NCBI GenBank assembly: GCA_016617855.1 | Contig: JAECUM010006793.1 | Location: forward strand, 1-64,000 | DNA from: Megalonaias nervosa | Lineage: Eukaryota > Mollusca > Bivalvia > Unionida > Unionidae | Direction of reading: 5' to 3' | DNA: 64,000 nt | In this document: positions 22,571 through 32,989 of the stretch, in pieces | How positions within the stretch are numbered: the stretch's first letter is position 1 | Layout: every line of letters begins with the position of its first letter | Program-made: the position numbers and the translations under genes | The notes under the pieces: model-generated | Seen by the model: the letters and a program-made list of their open reading frames with translations, nothing else | The model's database searches: none | Told to the model about the DNA's origin: nothing

Positions 22571-25500
22571 CTAAAAGATACTGGTGTAATGCCCAAGTGC
22601 TAAAGTATTAATTCCTTTTTTGCAATATCTTTTATCATCAAAATGGCTCAGTCCACGTTTTCTTATTGTATCTGTCTCGAGCTTCTGAAGATTAGTTCTG
22701 ATTACATTTGTCTTAATAAAACTGACATTATTGTTTAGTGCGGTTTTAAAATCGTTAACTAATTTATTTCTGCGATTTATATCATTTACAATTTCTATCG
22801 AAACTCGCTTTCTAATGTTCTCCATTGTCTTTCCAAGAACTGAGTTATTCATTAACTTAAAAAAGTTTTTCTCAAAGTCGGTCTTAGCAATAGCACGACG
22901 TTTGGTATTTAAGTCAATATAATTTGGCATCCACCTAGACTGATTAAATTTTAGCACACGATGGACTTTTCTCAGAATTAGTCCAGCGTCTACTGCTTGT
23001 TTTAAATTTTTATAATGTATCACATAATTTCTTTTATTTAGCAAATTTGGAACTAACTTATTAACGATCGAATTATTTGCTGTTGTCATGGCTCGTTGTT
23101 CAGGTGATAGAAAACTGTAATCTATCATCATCGATTCTGCACAAAATGGGTAGTCGTTGTGTAGATCATGTAACGAACTAGGGCAATCTAGATCAACTTC
23201 AACAAAATAACTGACATTGTTAATTTTTCTAGGTAAATCTTTTTAAGTTTCTTTAAGAAATTGATCTGGAGATATCCAATGAAATCCACCGCACGGCATT
23301 GGCTCTGACATTGCATACCCGTACAAATTGACGCAATCTAGATAAATAATATAACTCGACGGGAGATTTTTATCATAATTTTTTAAATATTTATTATTAG
23401 CTACTGCATATTTTTTGGTTATAACGCTAATTCCGCCTCTGATACCTTTTTCAATCGAATTAAACATATCGACGTCTGTTAAGAGATCTAATTCTATTTT
23501 GCTTGTTTTTAGTAGAGGTCCCACTACAGCCCGGGAGCAGAATAATACCAACAAGGATCTAGTCCATAATTGCTGTAGATTACTCGACGAAAACTTTCAA
23601 AAACATCTGCTAGTAATAAAACATCTGTTTTCAAGTATATATCATGATAATCACCAAATGTTTTACAACTAAATTTATTCCAAATATCTTGCGCATATTT
23701 GTATTCGTCGTCTGACACATCTTCACCTTTTAGCTGCGAGTAAAATTTGTCTTTGTTAGGCAGAGAAGTTTCATCAAATCTGCTCCAGTCGTCGAGATAC
23801 TCATACAGAAAGATACCTTTTTTTGTCAGATCGACGTAGTTTTCACCAAAGCAACTTCGCAGATTATTAAAAGTGCTACAACCTTTTACAAGTTCATCTA
23901 ATGATGCTGCCATAAATTGCAGACTATCAATGAAACTTAATTTTCCGAGAGTAACTGACATATACTTTTCAAAATTATTTGGAACACATTTTATCTTATT
24001 ATTTAGTTTTAGTTTAGATTTAATTTCCTCGTTGCCAAAAGCTTCTACAATGATATGACTATCGTAGCCGCGAAAGTAATGTAAAATGACAGGTATAAAC
24101 TTTGGTGCATGAAATTTTAAATTACAATTATTATGAGCTGCCCCCACGATACTGACCGGTCAGATGACAGTGATCGCGCACTTTATCTTGGACTCCGTTT
24201 GAGTCTACCAATAACTTCTCGCAAATATGACAATCGACTGCTTCATCAAATTCAAGTTGTTGCTTAGATGTTATTTTCATTGGAGCTGTCTTAAATAATT
24301 TGTTAGAAATTTTATTAACATCATCTATCAGATTTTTTAGTAACCATACCGCCGGACTTTCAGATTCAGTATCTTTACATCTATATAACTTAACCGGACA
24401 TGAAAATTTATCGTCGACGCAACAAACTATTTTATAAGCTACTCCGCAAGGAACATGTTGCTGTATTTTTCTTGTACTTGATTTATTTGGATCATTTTCT
24501 ACACCTGCCACTGGAACGAGTAGGCACTCAAAATCGGCATAAATAACGAAAGGTATATTTAGCTTATGATCATAATTTTTAAATTTTAAGACTTTTTCTT
24601 TTTCGCTTGGCATAGTCATTCTTTGAACGTTGATACAGTATTTAATATGTTCCTGTAGTTTCTCATTCTTAGAAAAACCCTGCAAACATTTGTAACAGAA
24701 ATATTTCTTTTTATTTTTATTATACTGTCCGCCAACTAAGCCGTTAAAGTTTTTTATCCAAACGTAATGTCCTCGATTAAATAATAAATTTATTGTCTTT
24801 TGTGTAGCAGTCTCTGAAATATACCTTGGGTAAACATTTTCTCGCTCATCTAGTCCGAAAACATTTACTGAAATATTGTTTTGTTTTTCAAACTTTGGTA
24901 TCTGATTTTCTGACACTGGAAAAGTTATTCCGTTAAAATTTATCTCGTCTTTGTATGGCAAATACTTTTCAATTCGGTCACTGTGGTCGCTCTGAGGATG
25001 TCTTTCAGACAAAATTGACCAACGAAAACAATGATCTTCGTTGTTTTTGACATTTATACAGCATTTTTTGTTTTTAATTTTTTTTGGAAGATCAACGTAA
25101 GAACTACCCCGCAGTATGTTATATTTTGCCGTATGAATTAAAACTTCCTTTATCATTTCAAATTTCCAACCTGACCCAGATGAAGTAAATTCCTCCAATT
25201 TTTTATTTATTTCTTGGTGTATTTCAGCGGCGACTGTGGTAATATTTGTTCCAGTTAATATTTTTCGTGATTTAGCTGTTAGATATGGTTCTGAAATTTC
25301 TCTGTCGAAACTTGCATTTTCAAAAATTATATCAAATATATCTTTTTCGATTGCATGTAATTTGATAAAATCATATGATACTGAATTATTAGTTTGATAC
25401 TTTTGTGAGCTGCAAGTTCCTTAGATACAGCAGGTTGTAAAAGATGATATAAATTTGTGGAGTTAAAATTTGCTTAAACATTTTGATCATCAAATTTGTA

Positions 25501-25584
25501 ACTGTTGTCGTAACCTGAGAATGCTGTAGCAATTTGTTCTGTTTTGATAATGCTCTTTTTAGCAATATCGTGCAATTTTAACAT
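22571..25584 (-). pseudogene. Protein-primed family B DNA polymerase, inner Polinton, missing motif C
   Basis: Starts at ATG 25584 (MLKLHDIAKKSIIKTEQIAT). Visible: C2H2-like finger CYKCLQGF...H...C (about 24690-24625), exonuclease I YADFEC (about 24545), CHICEK...DHCHLTGQYRG (24230-24145), exonuclease III KTDVLLLADVFESFR (about 23630), YYSAPGL, motif A region IYLDCVNLYGYAMSEPMPCG (23350-23295), motif B NNSVLGKTMEN (about 22845), and the C-terminal DDKRYCKKGINT block. Frame breaks near 25400, 25200, 24140, 23530 and 23240. Between NRRNKLVND and FKTALNNN the whole segment with TDTDS is absent compared with the copy at 1-3238. It cannot be a working polymerase. Confidence 0.92.
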
Positions 25585-25650
25585 TATATTATATATGGCA
25601 TTTTATATTTAATTAAAAATCAATTAGAGATATAAAATCCCTATAGTATA
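25585..25650. promoter_or_regulatory. Divergent promoter between polymerase and HNH genes
   Basis: A 66-bp gap separates two divergent start codons. It has TATAAAATCC (25631) 20 bp before the HNH start and TATAATATAA-type sequence just before the polymerase start. It is AT-rich; promoter activity is inferred from arrangement. Confidence 0.4.
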
Positions 25651-26472
25651 ATGACAGAAATTTTGAGATATATGAGATTGACAGCGGAAGAGCAAGAAAC
25701 TTATCATGTTCATCCAAAATACGACTTATATGCTGCAAATGCACTTGGTTCAGTTATTAACATAAAATCTAAAACATCTGTAGGAAAACCAACTCCGGCT
25801 GGTATGATAATTTCAGTAAAAGGAGATGATACAGATATCACCGAAATGTTTAGAAAAGATTTTATTCATAGTTTGTTTTGCAAGGACATTCCAGAAGGTC
25901 AGCGAGTTTATAGGGTAAATAACTCAATAAACGATGACAATATTGAGAATTTAGCTTTACAAAATGAGTTCCAACCTCATAAAGTATTTGATCTATATGA
26001 AGCTAATGATCGCGGAATTATCCGGCATAGAAAAACAAAAAAAGTTATTGGAAGTTTACAAAATAACGGCTTTTTGAATGTAATGGTACGTAAAACTAAA
26101 ACTGACCAGTTCGTTATCTATCGCATAGATTTATTTATGAAACTTTTAACGGTGTTATTTCAGGTAATCTAGTTATTGACCATTTAAATAGCATTAAAAC
26201 CGACAATCGTTTAGAAAATTTAGATTTAGTAACACCAAAAGAAAACACACGAAGTGGAGTTGGTGGTAATAATTTAAAAAAATCCCAAAAGACCAATTAT
26301 CTCAACGAATTTAGAAACTGGAGAAAAAATGAAATTTAAGTCAATTTATTCTGCTGCAAAATATCATAAAATTGACAACAAATCAATAATAGATGTAGCT
26401 ACCGGTAAAACTAAAACAGCAACGTCAATGTTAACCTTCGACAGATTTAGTTTCAAATATGACGATCAATGA
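25651..26472 (+). pseudogene. HNH homing-endonuclease-like protein with NUMOD1-type C-terminus
   Basis: From ATG 25651, 173 codons are open; two frameshifts (in the TTTT run near 26146 and the A run near 26275) displace the rest. The HNH core follows the first shift: NLVIDHLNSIKTDNRLENLD and LVTPKENTRS, the standard pattern of HNH_3-type homing endonucleases. An earlier, weaker related stretch (YRVNNSINDDNIENLALQNE, about residues 88-107) suggests an internal duplication. After the second shift, GEKMKFKSIYSAAKYHKIDN resembles NUMOD1/IENR DNA-binding modules. It stands on the plus strand, divergent from the polymerase. It probably cut DNA at a specific site; its benefit to the element is unknown. 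Confidence 0.75.
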
Positions 26473-26738
26473 TGTTTCTTAGCTCGGTCTTAGTAAGACA
26501 GTTATGTGCAAACATCAGAATATCATTTCGGTCACATTTTAATGTTAAAAATGAACTTTCATTAAGTTTATTTTTTTTCTGCGGTTGTTAGGAGAATTTT
26601 ATCAGACTCGCCTTGCATTATATTCACATTAACCAAATATTCACTAAAACCCGACAGACATTTTCAAACTGCTTCGGCTAGCTCCTTATAATTTAATATA
26701 TTAATTTTTTTATGATATTTTACTTCGGGAGATTTCGT
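26468..26738 (-). pseudogene. Short decayed gene, unknown
   Basis: In the minus strand between the HNH gene and the next plus gene, a coding-like frame reads ASETKSPEVKYHKKINILNY, then, after one stop, SGFSEYLVNVNIMQGESDKI, then after a frameshift at the AAAAAAAA run near 26575, LNESSFLTLKCDRNDILMFA to a stop near 26468. The start may have been an ATG now reading TTG (26738). About 90 codons; no family recognised. It is too broken to appear as one open frame. Confidence 0.4.
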
Positions 26739-26784
26739 TTCGCTGGCCAATACTATTATAAATTAGATAAAAGTATATTATAAT

Positions 26785-27338
26785 ATGAACTTGATTAGGC
26801 GACTTGCTGATATATACGCGGGAGATTTTATCGCCACAAAATCACAAGTCACCGACATATTTTCTAGCTATAGCGAAGATGATATTTTGTACAACAATGA
26901 CGACGAAGATGACAGCAGCGTTGCTGTCGCTGACATAAAAAAAATTACAGCAGACCGTCAACTGGACGATATAATATTAAGTATCACATTGCTAAAAAAA
27001 TAATAAAATTTAATTTTACTGTTGGTGAACAACAAATATTTTGGCAGCTTATCAAACCTTTTTTAAATATAAAAATAACTGGCTATCAAAGAAATATAAA
27101 ATATGATTTTATTTTTGTTAAAATATTTAATTTAATGCCAGTTGATAATGCAAGAAAATTATATTTAGTTTCGTTATGTAAAACTATCAAATGTAAATCT
27201 GTACTTGTAAAGTACGAACAAATTTATAATAACATTATTGCACAAAATTGGGAAAACTCTAGAGATTTTCTAAGTTTGCATCGACCGAGTTGGCACCCAG
27301 CTATTAAATTTATCACTATATCCTCTCCATTTAACTAA
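26785..27338 (+). pseudogene. Unknown protein of inner Polinton, frameshifted
   Basis: ATG 26785 opens 72 codons with an acidic middle (NNDDEDDSS). After a shift near the A-rich 26990, a second frame reads FTVGEQQIFWQLIKPFLNIK ... MPVDNARKLYLVSLCKTIKC to 27338. The end overlaps the 3' end of the integrase on the other strand (27270), so the last 20-odd codons may not be real. The second half faintly recalls VLTF3-like late transcription factors of large DNA viruses, but no zinc site is visible, so I do not assign it. Confidence 0.45.
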
Positions 27339-28133
27339 ACTTTTATCGCCGCGCTTTCTGATAACTTTTTCAATAACAAATATATCTTGGGAAGTTTTCT
27401 GAAGTTCCTGCTCGTAAAAACTACCAGTTATAGGTTCACCCAATAAATCCTTCAGCGCGTATGTTACAGGTATTGTTAAAAGTACTTTATCAACAACAAA
27501 TACTTCTTCGCTTTAGTTTGGAGTAAATCCTTTTTCAAATGATTTTTTCGTCAGAGAAATTCTAACTCGATCACCAACTTTAAATTTATGTCTTCGATAC
27601 ATGTTTTCGTTCGCCAATATCGGGTTTTTAATTGCGTCATCTGGCGACATTTTAGTGGTTCGGTGTTTCGTGTTCTTATATTCGTCAACAATGTTCTGTA
27701 AATTATCAATATATTTATTTGTACTTTTAGCTGATAAATACTTATGGATTTTTTTGTTTAGTGTACGGTTAAATCGCTCGACGACAACGCTTTTACCTTC
27801 GTTTCCTGTGACATATTTTTTGATGTTATTTTGGAGCAAAAACTGCTCGAACTTTTTATTAAAAAATTCTGCTCCGTGATCAGTCCAGATTCTGTTTGGT
27901 TTTCTTTCTGTGTTTGTTATTATTTGTTTTAGCGCATCAGTTATCGACGTTCCTGTCTTGTCTGAAACTGGCACACTAAAAGCATATTTGCTAAAAACAT
28001 CTATGACATTAAAAAGATATTTCTTATTATTGTTAAATTCGGCTAGATTTGACATATCAACTAAATCTATCGCCCAGATATCGTCAACGGCATTTGCGAC
28101 AACTTTACGTCGCAGAAACTTTTTTTTTTTTTT
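27270..28133 (-). pseudogene. Integrase with C-terminal chromodomain, inner Polinton
   Basis: Retroviral-type DDE integrase. First Asp in IWAIDLVDMSN (about 28075-28050), second in IWTDHGAEFF (about 27880), Glu in SVVVERFNRTLN (about 27790). The SH3-like part follows (HKFKVGDRVRISLTKKSFEKG), one stop in TPN*SEEV near 27515, and then a chromodomain, IEKVIRKRGDKSLVKWRGYS, ending at 27270. The frame enters from the PLA2-like part upstream through a shift in the 14-T run at 28120-28133. The chromodomain probably directs integration to marked chromatin, as in other Polintons. Confidence 0.88.
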
Positions 28134-28618
28134 GGTTTGTGCAATTCAGCTGCCAGATCATCATACAATTGTCCGAGACAAGGCTTTCCAAGTCCTAATT
28201 TATATTTTGCTCCAATAAAACCCTGCACTAACTTTCGGTCAACCCTTTCTCTAATTCCTTTCGGTTTCAAATCACGAAGTTCGTCCAGCATTATTTTATC
28301 ACAGTCTGATTTTGAGTTCTAGTGATCACTATAACAAATGTCGTGGCGCATTGCTATTGCATCAACTTGATTGTAAGGCTCTTGTCCTGGCAGCGGATTA
28401 TTGTTCTCGTCAAGTTGTTTATTTAGCGGATTATAAGGTCCAGTATATTTATGTCCTGGCAATGTCCAACCGCTTTTTGGTTTTGGCAATTTGCCAAATA
28501 CTTTATGTATGTCTATACCTGTTCCAATTATTTCTCTGTTGTTACATTGTTGACAGTATGTGACAATTTTATTTTGCTCGAGACATAAATCTCTGTCAGA
28601 ATCGCACTTGCATATCAT
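28134..28618 (-). pseudogene. Phospholipase A2-like domain, fused upstream of integrase
   Basis: ATG 28618; a Cys-rich start (ICKCDSDRDLC, YCQQC), then GWTLPGHKYTGPYNPL resembling the calcium loop of parvovirus-type PLA2, and AIAMRHDICYSD with the His-Asp catalytic pair. One in-frame TAG (about 28320) follows, then the frame goes on as DCDKIMLDELRDLKPKGIRE ... YKLGLGK and LAAELHKP, which leads into the integrase N-terminus. Such PLA2 domains help small DNA viruses leave endosomes. The arrangement suggests a PLA2-integrase fusion; the stop and the T-run shift break it. Confidence 0.7.
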
Positions 28619-28624
28619 TATTTA

Positions 28625-28819
28625 TCAGTCGTCTACTAAAATAACGTCCCTGACAACGTCAATACATCCAGCTCCAGACAATTTCCTCAAAAACATACTT
28701 TCACTTTATCCACAGATTGCGCAAATACTTTTTAGCATCATCCTGTTGTTCTTTGTGTTTTCTGTTGTTTCATTGATATTTTCTGTTTTAGTTTTACATT
28801 TGAGCCAATATGTTGACAT
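28625..28819 (-). pseudogene. Small zinc-ribbon protein (DUF5679-like)
   Basis: 64 codons from ATG 28819: MSTYWLKCKTKTENIN, then RMMLKSICAICG, giving two Cys pairs (one now only partly kept), and a C-terminal LRKLSGAGCIDVV. This matches the short DUF5679-type proteins that commonly accompany Polintons and large DNA viruses. One in-frame TAA follows the second Cys pair. It sits between the protease and PLA2 genes with no spare room. Function unknown; nucleic-acid binding is plausible. Confidence 0.6.
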
Positions 28820-28863
28820 TATATATTTGTAACTTAGATAAAATTACTAGTAATTTTACAAGT

Positions 28864-29479
28864 TTAGATAAAATTGGCAAAATTAATTGCAATCTCATCA
28901 TTGGCGTGAGAAGGATGCTTGTCAAACTGTAAAATAAATTTTAAAAAATCTGAGGCAGAGTTCTTCAAACTCGCGGACATTTGTTAAATGAACATCACGC
29001 AATAATATCCACAAGCTGATGTTCCAATAGGTTGAAGTTGATTGGACGAGTAATTTATTATTTTAAAATTTTTGTTTATATATTTTTTTATTGCGTCGCT
29101 CGGAGGAAGTCCAAATTAGTCAAAGTAATTGTTATTATAAACAGCTACCCAATATGTACCAGATCCGTCATTGAAATCTTGTATATTTATCACACAGGAA
29201 CCACCAGCGGACAGCAATGGAATTGCCGCAAGTTCATCTTTGGAATAAACTCCGTGGAAATGTTTTACTTGTGTTAGCTTATCAAGAATATCAAAGTTAC
29301 TTAACGGGATCTCGTGCCCGGTAATGTTTCTCTTCGTACTATTCCCCAGCAGATTTGGCAGTAGACTTCCCGCTACTCCCTCCAGCAATGGTCCTATAAA
29401 TCCGCCTTTGTTTGTTCTTCGACGTCGCGGTGTCTTTTTTGTTCGTTGTCTTTCTTTTTGCTGTTTTTCGTCGTGGCAT
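28864..29479 (-). pseudogene. pX-like core peptide fused to adenain-like protease, inner Polinton
   Basis: ATG 29479 opens a very basic start (MPRRKTAKRKTTNKK); after a small shift it continues RRRRTNKGGFIGPLLEGVAG, a core/pVI-like segment, and then in the same frame the protease: HEIPLSNFDILDKL, GSCVINIQDFNDGSG, FGLPPSDAIKK and QPIGTSACGYYC with Gln and catalytic Cys. The catalytic His position reads Tyr (GTYWVAVY), a stop replaces the residue after YFD (near 29116), and another lies after CGYYCVMFI (near 28985). Thus the enzyme is dead by three separate lesions. Confidence 0.82.
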
Positions 29480-29565
29480 TATATTTATCGTCCACATAAA
29501 ATTAAACTGAAAAGTTAAACTTGCAAAATTACAAGTAATTTTCCCAATTTTGTTATCATCGACAT
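29480..29565. other. Spacer between protease and small virion gene
   Basis: 86 bp, AT-rich, no motif recognised. The reverse strand extends as an open frame without sense. Confidence 0.4.
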
Positions 29566-29991
29566 TCATACGAAAATTTTCTTTATACCACTGCCGGAGA
29601 CATTGTTTCTGACGATTCCACTGCCCTCAACTGCTTTTTTCGTTGCGCCAGATACTGCGCCAGACGCTGCTGCTAGTCCTAATGAACCCAACACCGGCAA
29701 AAGTTTTGGTATTAACGTTCTGGCCATTACAGATAGTGCCGGACCGAAGAAGCCGCCATGTTTTGCCATCGCTGTTATTTATGTGGCACTTAAATTTAAA
29801 ACAAAAGGTTTGCTGCGGTTATACTTATTTACTTGTTTTTTGGTTAACATTAATTTTGTTAAAGTACCCAAAACACCTAAGGTGTTAAGGTCGACTTTTA
29901 ATGATACCTGCCGCTGCTCTGCAACAGCAGCTGATAATTTTTTAACTTGACCATCAGTCAAATGTATTTCTTTTACAATATATTTTGTCAT
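29566..29991 (-). pseudogene. Conserved Polinton small virion protein (pVI-like, Gly/Ala-rich)
   Basis: From ATG 29991: KEIHLTDGQVKKLSAAVAEQ and LMLTKKQVNKYNRSKPFVLN, a pattern shared by small proteins of cnidarian and other Polintons; one in-frame TAA after LSAT (29779), then KHGGFFGPALSVMARTLIPK and a Gly/Ala-rich hydrophobic stretch ending SGSGIKKIFV. 141 codons in all. The second half resembles membrane-active or core peptides of adenovirus type. Preceded by the TTTAATATAATC box. Confidence 0.65.
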
Positions 29992-30038
29992 CCTTGATTA
30001 TATTAAAGTTACAGATTAAACAGAACTATGAGTTTGTT

Positions 30039-31598
30039 TTAAACTTGTATTGACATTTTACCATCGATAAAGTCAATTGTAACAGATCTATCGCTGATCA
30101 CTAACGCGTACATGTACAACTGTGCCACTGGAGCTGCTCCGAGTGTCCAAGTAATTTCAATATCAGCAGTTGAAATTACATCTCTTTCATTTTGTTTACT
30201 AACATCAAAATAAAATATCGGATAAAGTATCCGAAATTCCTCTACCGATATCTGAGATCCGTCTCCAACGTCCTGACATTTTTGCACTGCGTCGAGCAGG
30301 TACATGTAAGGTCTAATAATATTTTTATTACCGTCATCTGCAAAATTGCATTCTATCGCTCGCTCTGAATATTGGTTTGAATTTATTCTAGCATATATTC
30401 GTCTGACATCAGCGTTATCAAATATCGCATTATTTTGTTGTTGGTTACCACGTTGCGCTTGCCGTTGAAATACAACAAATAATTGCCGTGGCTTTTGTTC
30501 AGTCGACGTTGTTGTAACTCGCCATGTGTAGTCGGTAGTATTTGGAACTGCTGTTTGATATATTTTATGTTGCTGAAAATGAATTTTGTTTGTGCGGTTT
30601 TTAAGAACTTCATCTAGTTCGAGTGATTTTGAAATTGTCGGCGTTATTCGTGGCATCCACAGCGAAAGTTTGTTTATGATAAACTGTACATCAACTCCGC
30701 CAGCTCGAAATACACAATCATTTTGTTCTGATCGATCTAAAATAAGTGCATGTTTAACTCCACGAAATACCTTGTTGTAATCGCGACAAAAGCCAAATAC
30801 TGTACTTAATGGCAGCATCATTGTAATTTGACGTGATCCTGCTGCAAGTGCCTTTCTTCTGGTATAACCTTCATTGTAACGTATATTTTTTCTGACGGTA
30901 GGAAATGAGTTATTAATCAAATTCAACATTTCAGTGCCGGTTGCATCCGCACCTGGTGGTGTTATACTAAGATTATTGCAAACTGCAGTAAATGAAACTC
31001 TTGTAGCTGCATCACCAGCGTCTGCACCTGGTTCGACCATACCTAGCGCAACAGCATTAACAATAAGAAAATTTCTTACAGTTACAACATCTGCAGCGGC
31101 ATTAACTGCAGCCACTAAAAGAGGTGGACCTCCGGTTGAAAACTCAAACGATGACATAAAACCAGATCCACCACTTCCAGTATCGTTAAACCACGCCATA
31201 TTAGTTGCAGTTGATCTGGAGTAATCGTCGGAAAACGAAATAATATTTAAGATTGTACTTGCAACTTGCAGGTGACTTGAAATATCTTCGACAGTTTGAT
31301 TGGCCAGCTGATATATGGCACTTTTAAATAAACACCAGCCATTATTTATAAGAGATACTTCTGTGTTAGCTGCAATTGCAACAGGTACATTAGCTATTGT
31401 CATAATCTGGCCGCGAACTTCCAATATTGCCTTGTGTGGCAGTAGAAATACATCTTCGTCTCGAGTATTAAATGTTCTGACACCAGCTTTATTTGGCTCA
31501 TTAGAATTTTCGTCGAGATATTCAATATACTCAAATTCTGTCACGGTGTCGTCGACATCATAAGTTTCTGCTAAATCGAGATAATTTTTAACAGACAT
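30039..31598 (-). CDS. Major capsid protein (double jelly-roll), inner Polinton, intact
   Basis: 519 codons, uninterrupted. It starts MSVKNYLDLAETYDVDDTVT. Blocks typical of this capsid lineage: RDEDVFLLPHKAILEVRGQI (about 48-68), NNGWCLFKSAIYQLANQTVE, and LPLSTVFGFCRDYNKVFRGV with KHALILDRSEQNDCVFR in the second half. Two jelly-roll domains forming a pseudo-hexameric hexon are known for the family. It differs strongly from the outer element's capsid protein. A TTTTATATAATC box lies about 13 bp upstream of the start. Full length and openness contrast with the broken replication genes. Confidence 0.88.
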   Translation of the reverse strand: MSVKNYLDLAETYDVDDTVTEFEYIEYLDENSNEPNKAGVRTFNTRDEDVFLLPHKAILEVRGQIMTIANVPVAIAANTEVSLINNGWCLFKSAIYQLANQTVEDISSHLQVASTILNIISFSDDYSRSTATNMAWFNDTGSGGSGFMSSFEFSTGGPPLLVAAVNAAADVVTVRNFLIVNAVALGMVEPGADAGDAATRVSFTAVCNNLSITPPGADATGTEMLNLINNSFPTVRKNIRYNEGYTRRKALAAGSRQITMMLPLSTVFGFCRDYNKVFRGVKHALILDRSEQNDCVFRAGGVDVQFIINKLSLWMPRITPTISKSLELDEVLKNRTNKIHFQQHKIYQTAVPNTTDYTWRVTTTSTEQKPRQLFVVFQRQAQRGNQQQNNAIFDNADVRRIYARINSNQYSERAIECNFADDGNKNIIRPYMYLLDAVQKCQDVGDGSQISVEEFRILYPIFYFDVSKQNERDVISTADIEITWTLGAAPVAQLYMYALVISDRSVTIDFIDGKMSIQV

Positions 31599-31637
31599 TT
31601 TTTATTTATTAGATTATATAAAATTACAGTGACTATG

Positions 31638-31987
31638 TCACTGCGGCGCTGTTGTTTTAGATATTAACTTTTGTATAATCTGCTCGCCCTTTGGTGATAA
31701 AAGTTTTATTGTTCTTGTTATCATGGCACGTTGAGTTTCTTTTCTTGGAGCGATTTCTGATATAACTTGTTTGATTGTCGGTGGTTTCTGAGTAATTTTA
31801 TCAGTTATTTTTTGTCCCACTGCAGATCCAGCAGCAGATGCAGCTCCAGTTGCAAAAGCTTTTGACGCGTCAAGTGCAATTAGTGCAACTTTATGCGCGA
31901 TTCCGGAACATTTTCAATAATTTTAGTAAATATATTTCCTAAAAATCCACCAACTATTTTTCTTCGGTAAAATTTTTTTTGTTTCAT
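31638..31987 (-). pseudogene. Small basic Gly-containing virion protein (pX/pVI-like)
   Basis: ATG 31987: MKQKKFYRRKIVGGFLGNIF, a basic start with a Gly/Phe helix as in pX/Mu-like peptides. After one frameshift near 31890 it reads LDASKAFATGAASAAGSAVG and then a Lys/Thr/Ile-rich end (open frame from 31820 to 31638). About 116 codons. It lies between capsid and penton, the usual place of such proteins. Role inferred. Confidence 0.5.
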
Positions 31988-32018
31988 TATATCTGAAGTT
32001 GCATAAAACAATAGCTTG

Positions 32019-32785
32019 TTATTGTGCACGTAAGTGCAAATAGTAAGTAACAACCTCGTTATTCAAATCTAGCTGTCGTCCAGATTGATATGTCAACTGC
32101 TGATTTATTGCTGTTATTTGATTTTCAGCATTTAACGGATAATAAATAACTTACCGTGGACTAATTTGCATGAGCGACCCGATGGAACATCTGGCGAAAA
32201 ACTATATATTGTTTGTCCTTTACTGCCCTGAGCTGAGTAAGATCCAGGTGCAATGGAGCAATTTATTAATTTTGTGTTTACGTCGGTTATATTTACTGGT
32301 AGATCACCGTCATATGTTATAGTTTGTTCTGTGGTTGATCCATATTGCTTGTGAGTAAATCCAATCAGCGACGCTATGCTTGTTGCTGATGAAAAATCTA
32401 TTATCAAATTATTTTTTAATGTTATTCTGGCGCGTAATGTGTTATAATTCGGTACCAGTTCAAAATTGTCTGAAACTCCTCCATTTTTCGTTATTAATTC
32501 GCGTATCGTCTTACTTAAATCAGTTACGTTGTAGGCTCCCTGTGGAATTTTAACTGATTTCCACGTAGGTCTTGGAGCTGGAGTTAAAGTAAAATCACAT
32601 TCATCATTAACACCAGTTTTCACGTTAGCCATGGAATGCCAACATGTACATGAAATTAGTCCAATTTCATACTGTTTTTCAGTATCAAGTTGTATTGGCG
32701 GAATATAATTTACTAAAAAATTTGCGCTATCTTTCGCGTTAGCTATCGCGGCCGTACTAGAGTCTAGTAATAATGTTGTTGACAT
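32019..32785 (-). pseudogene. Penton / minor capsid protein, inner Polinton
   Basis: 217 codons are open from ATG 32785 (MSTTLLLDSSTAAIANAKDS); a frameshift near 32140 displaces the last 35 or so, which read NAENQITAINQQLTYQSGRQ and end YYLHLRAQ at 32019. The segment YIPPIQLDTEKQYEIGLISC and the final β-strand pattern match Polinton vertex proteins. One shift only, so decay is recent. Two TTTAATATAA boxes lie upstream (32801-32811 and 32821-32831, reverse strand). Confidence 0.75.
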
Positions 32786-32989
32786 TTTTTATATAAAATT
32801 GTTATATTAAATCGTTCTGATTTATATTAAATCATTATGCAAAATTGACATTTACAAAATTGACATTTACAAAATTAGATCGCTGTGTAAAGTTTCGTAT
32901 TCATCAGATGTTAATAAATTTTCCGATCTTAAATGATCAAGTATATCAATAATTTCATTATCAATTTCAGCGCCAACATTCCCAGCTTC

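Noticed and set aside
26785..27338. VLTF3-like late transcription factor
   Set aside because: Only a vague resemblance in the second half and no zinc-binding cysteines; left unassigned.
30934..31563. Plus-strand open frames opposite the capsid gene
   Set aside because: They are antisense shadows of an intact, recognisable capsid gene.
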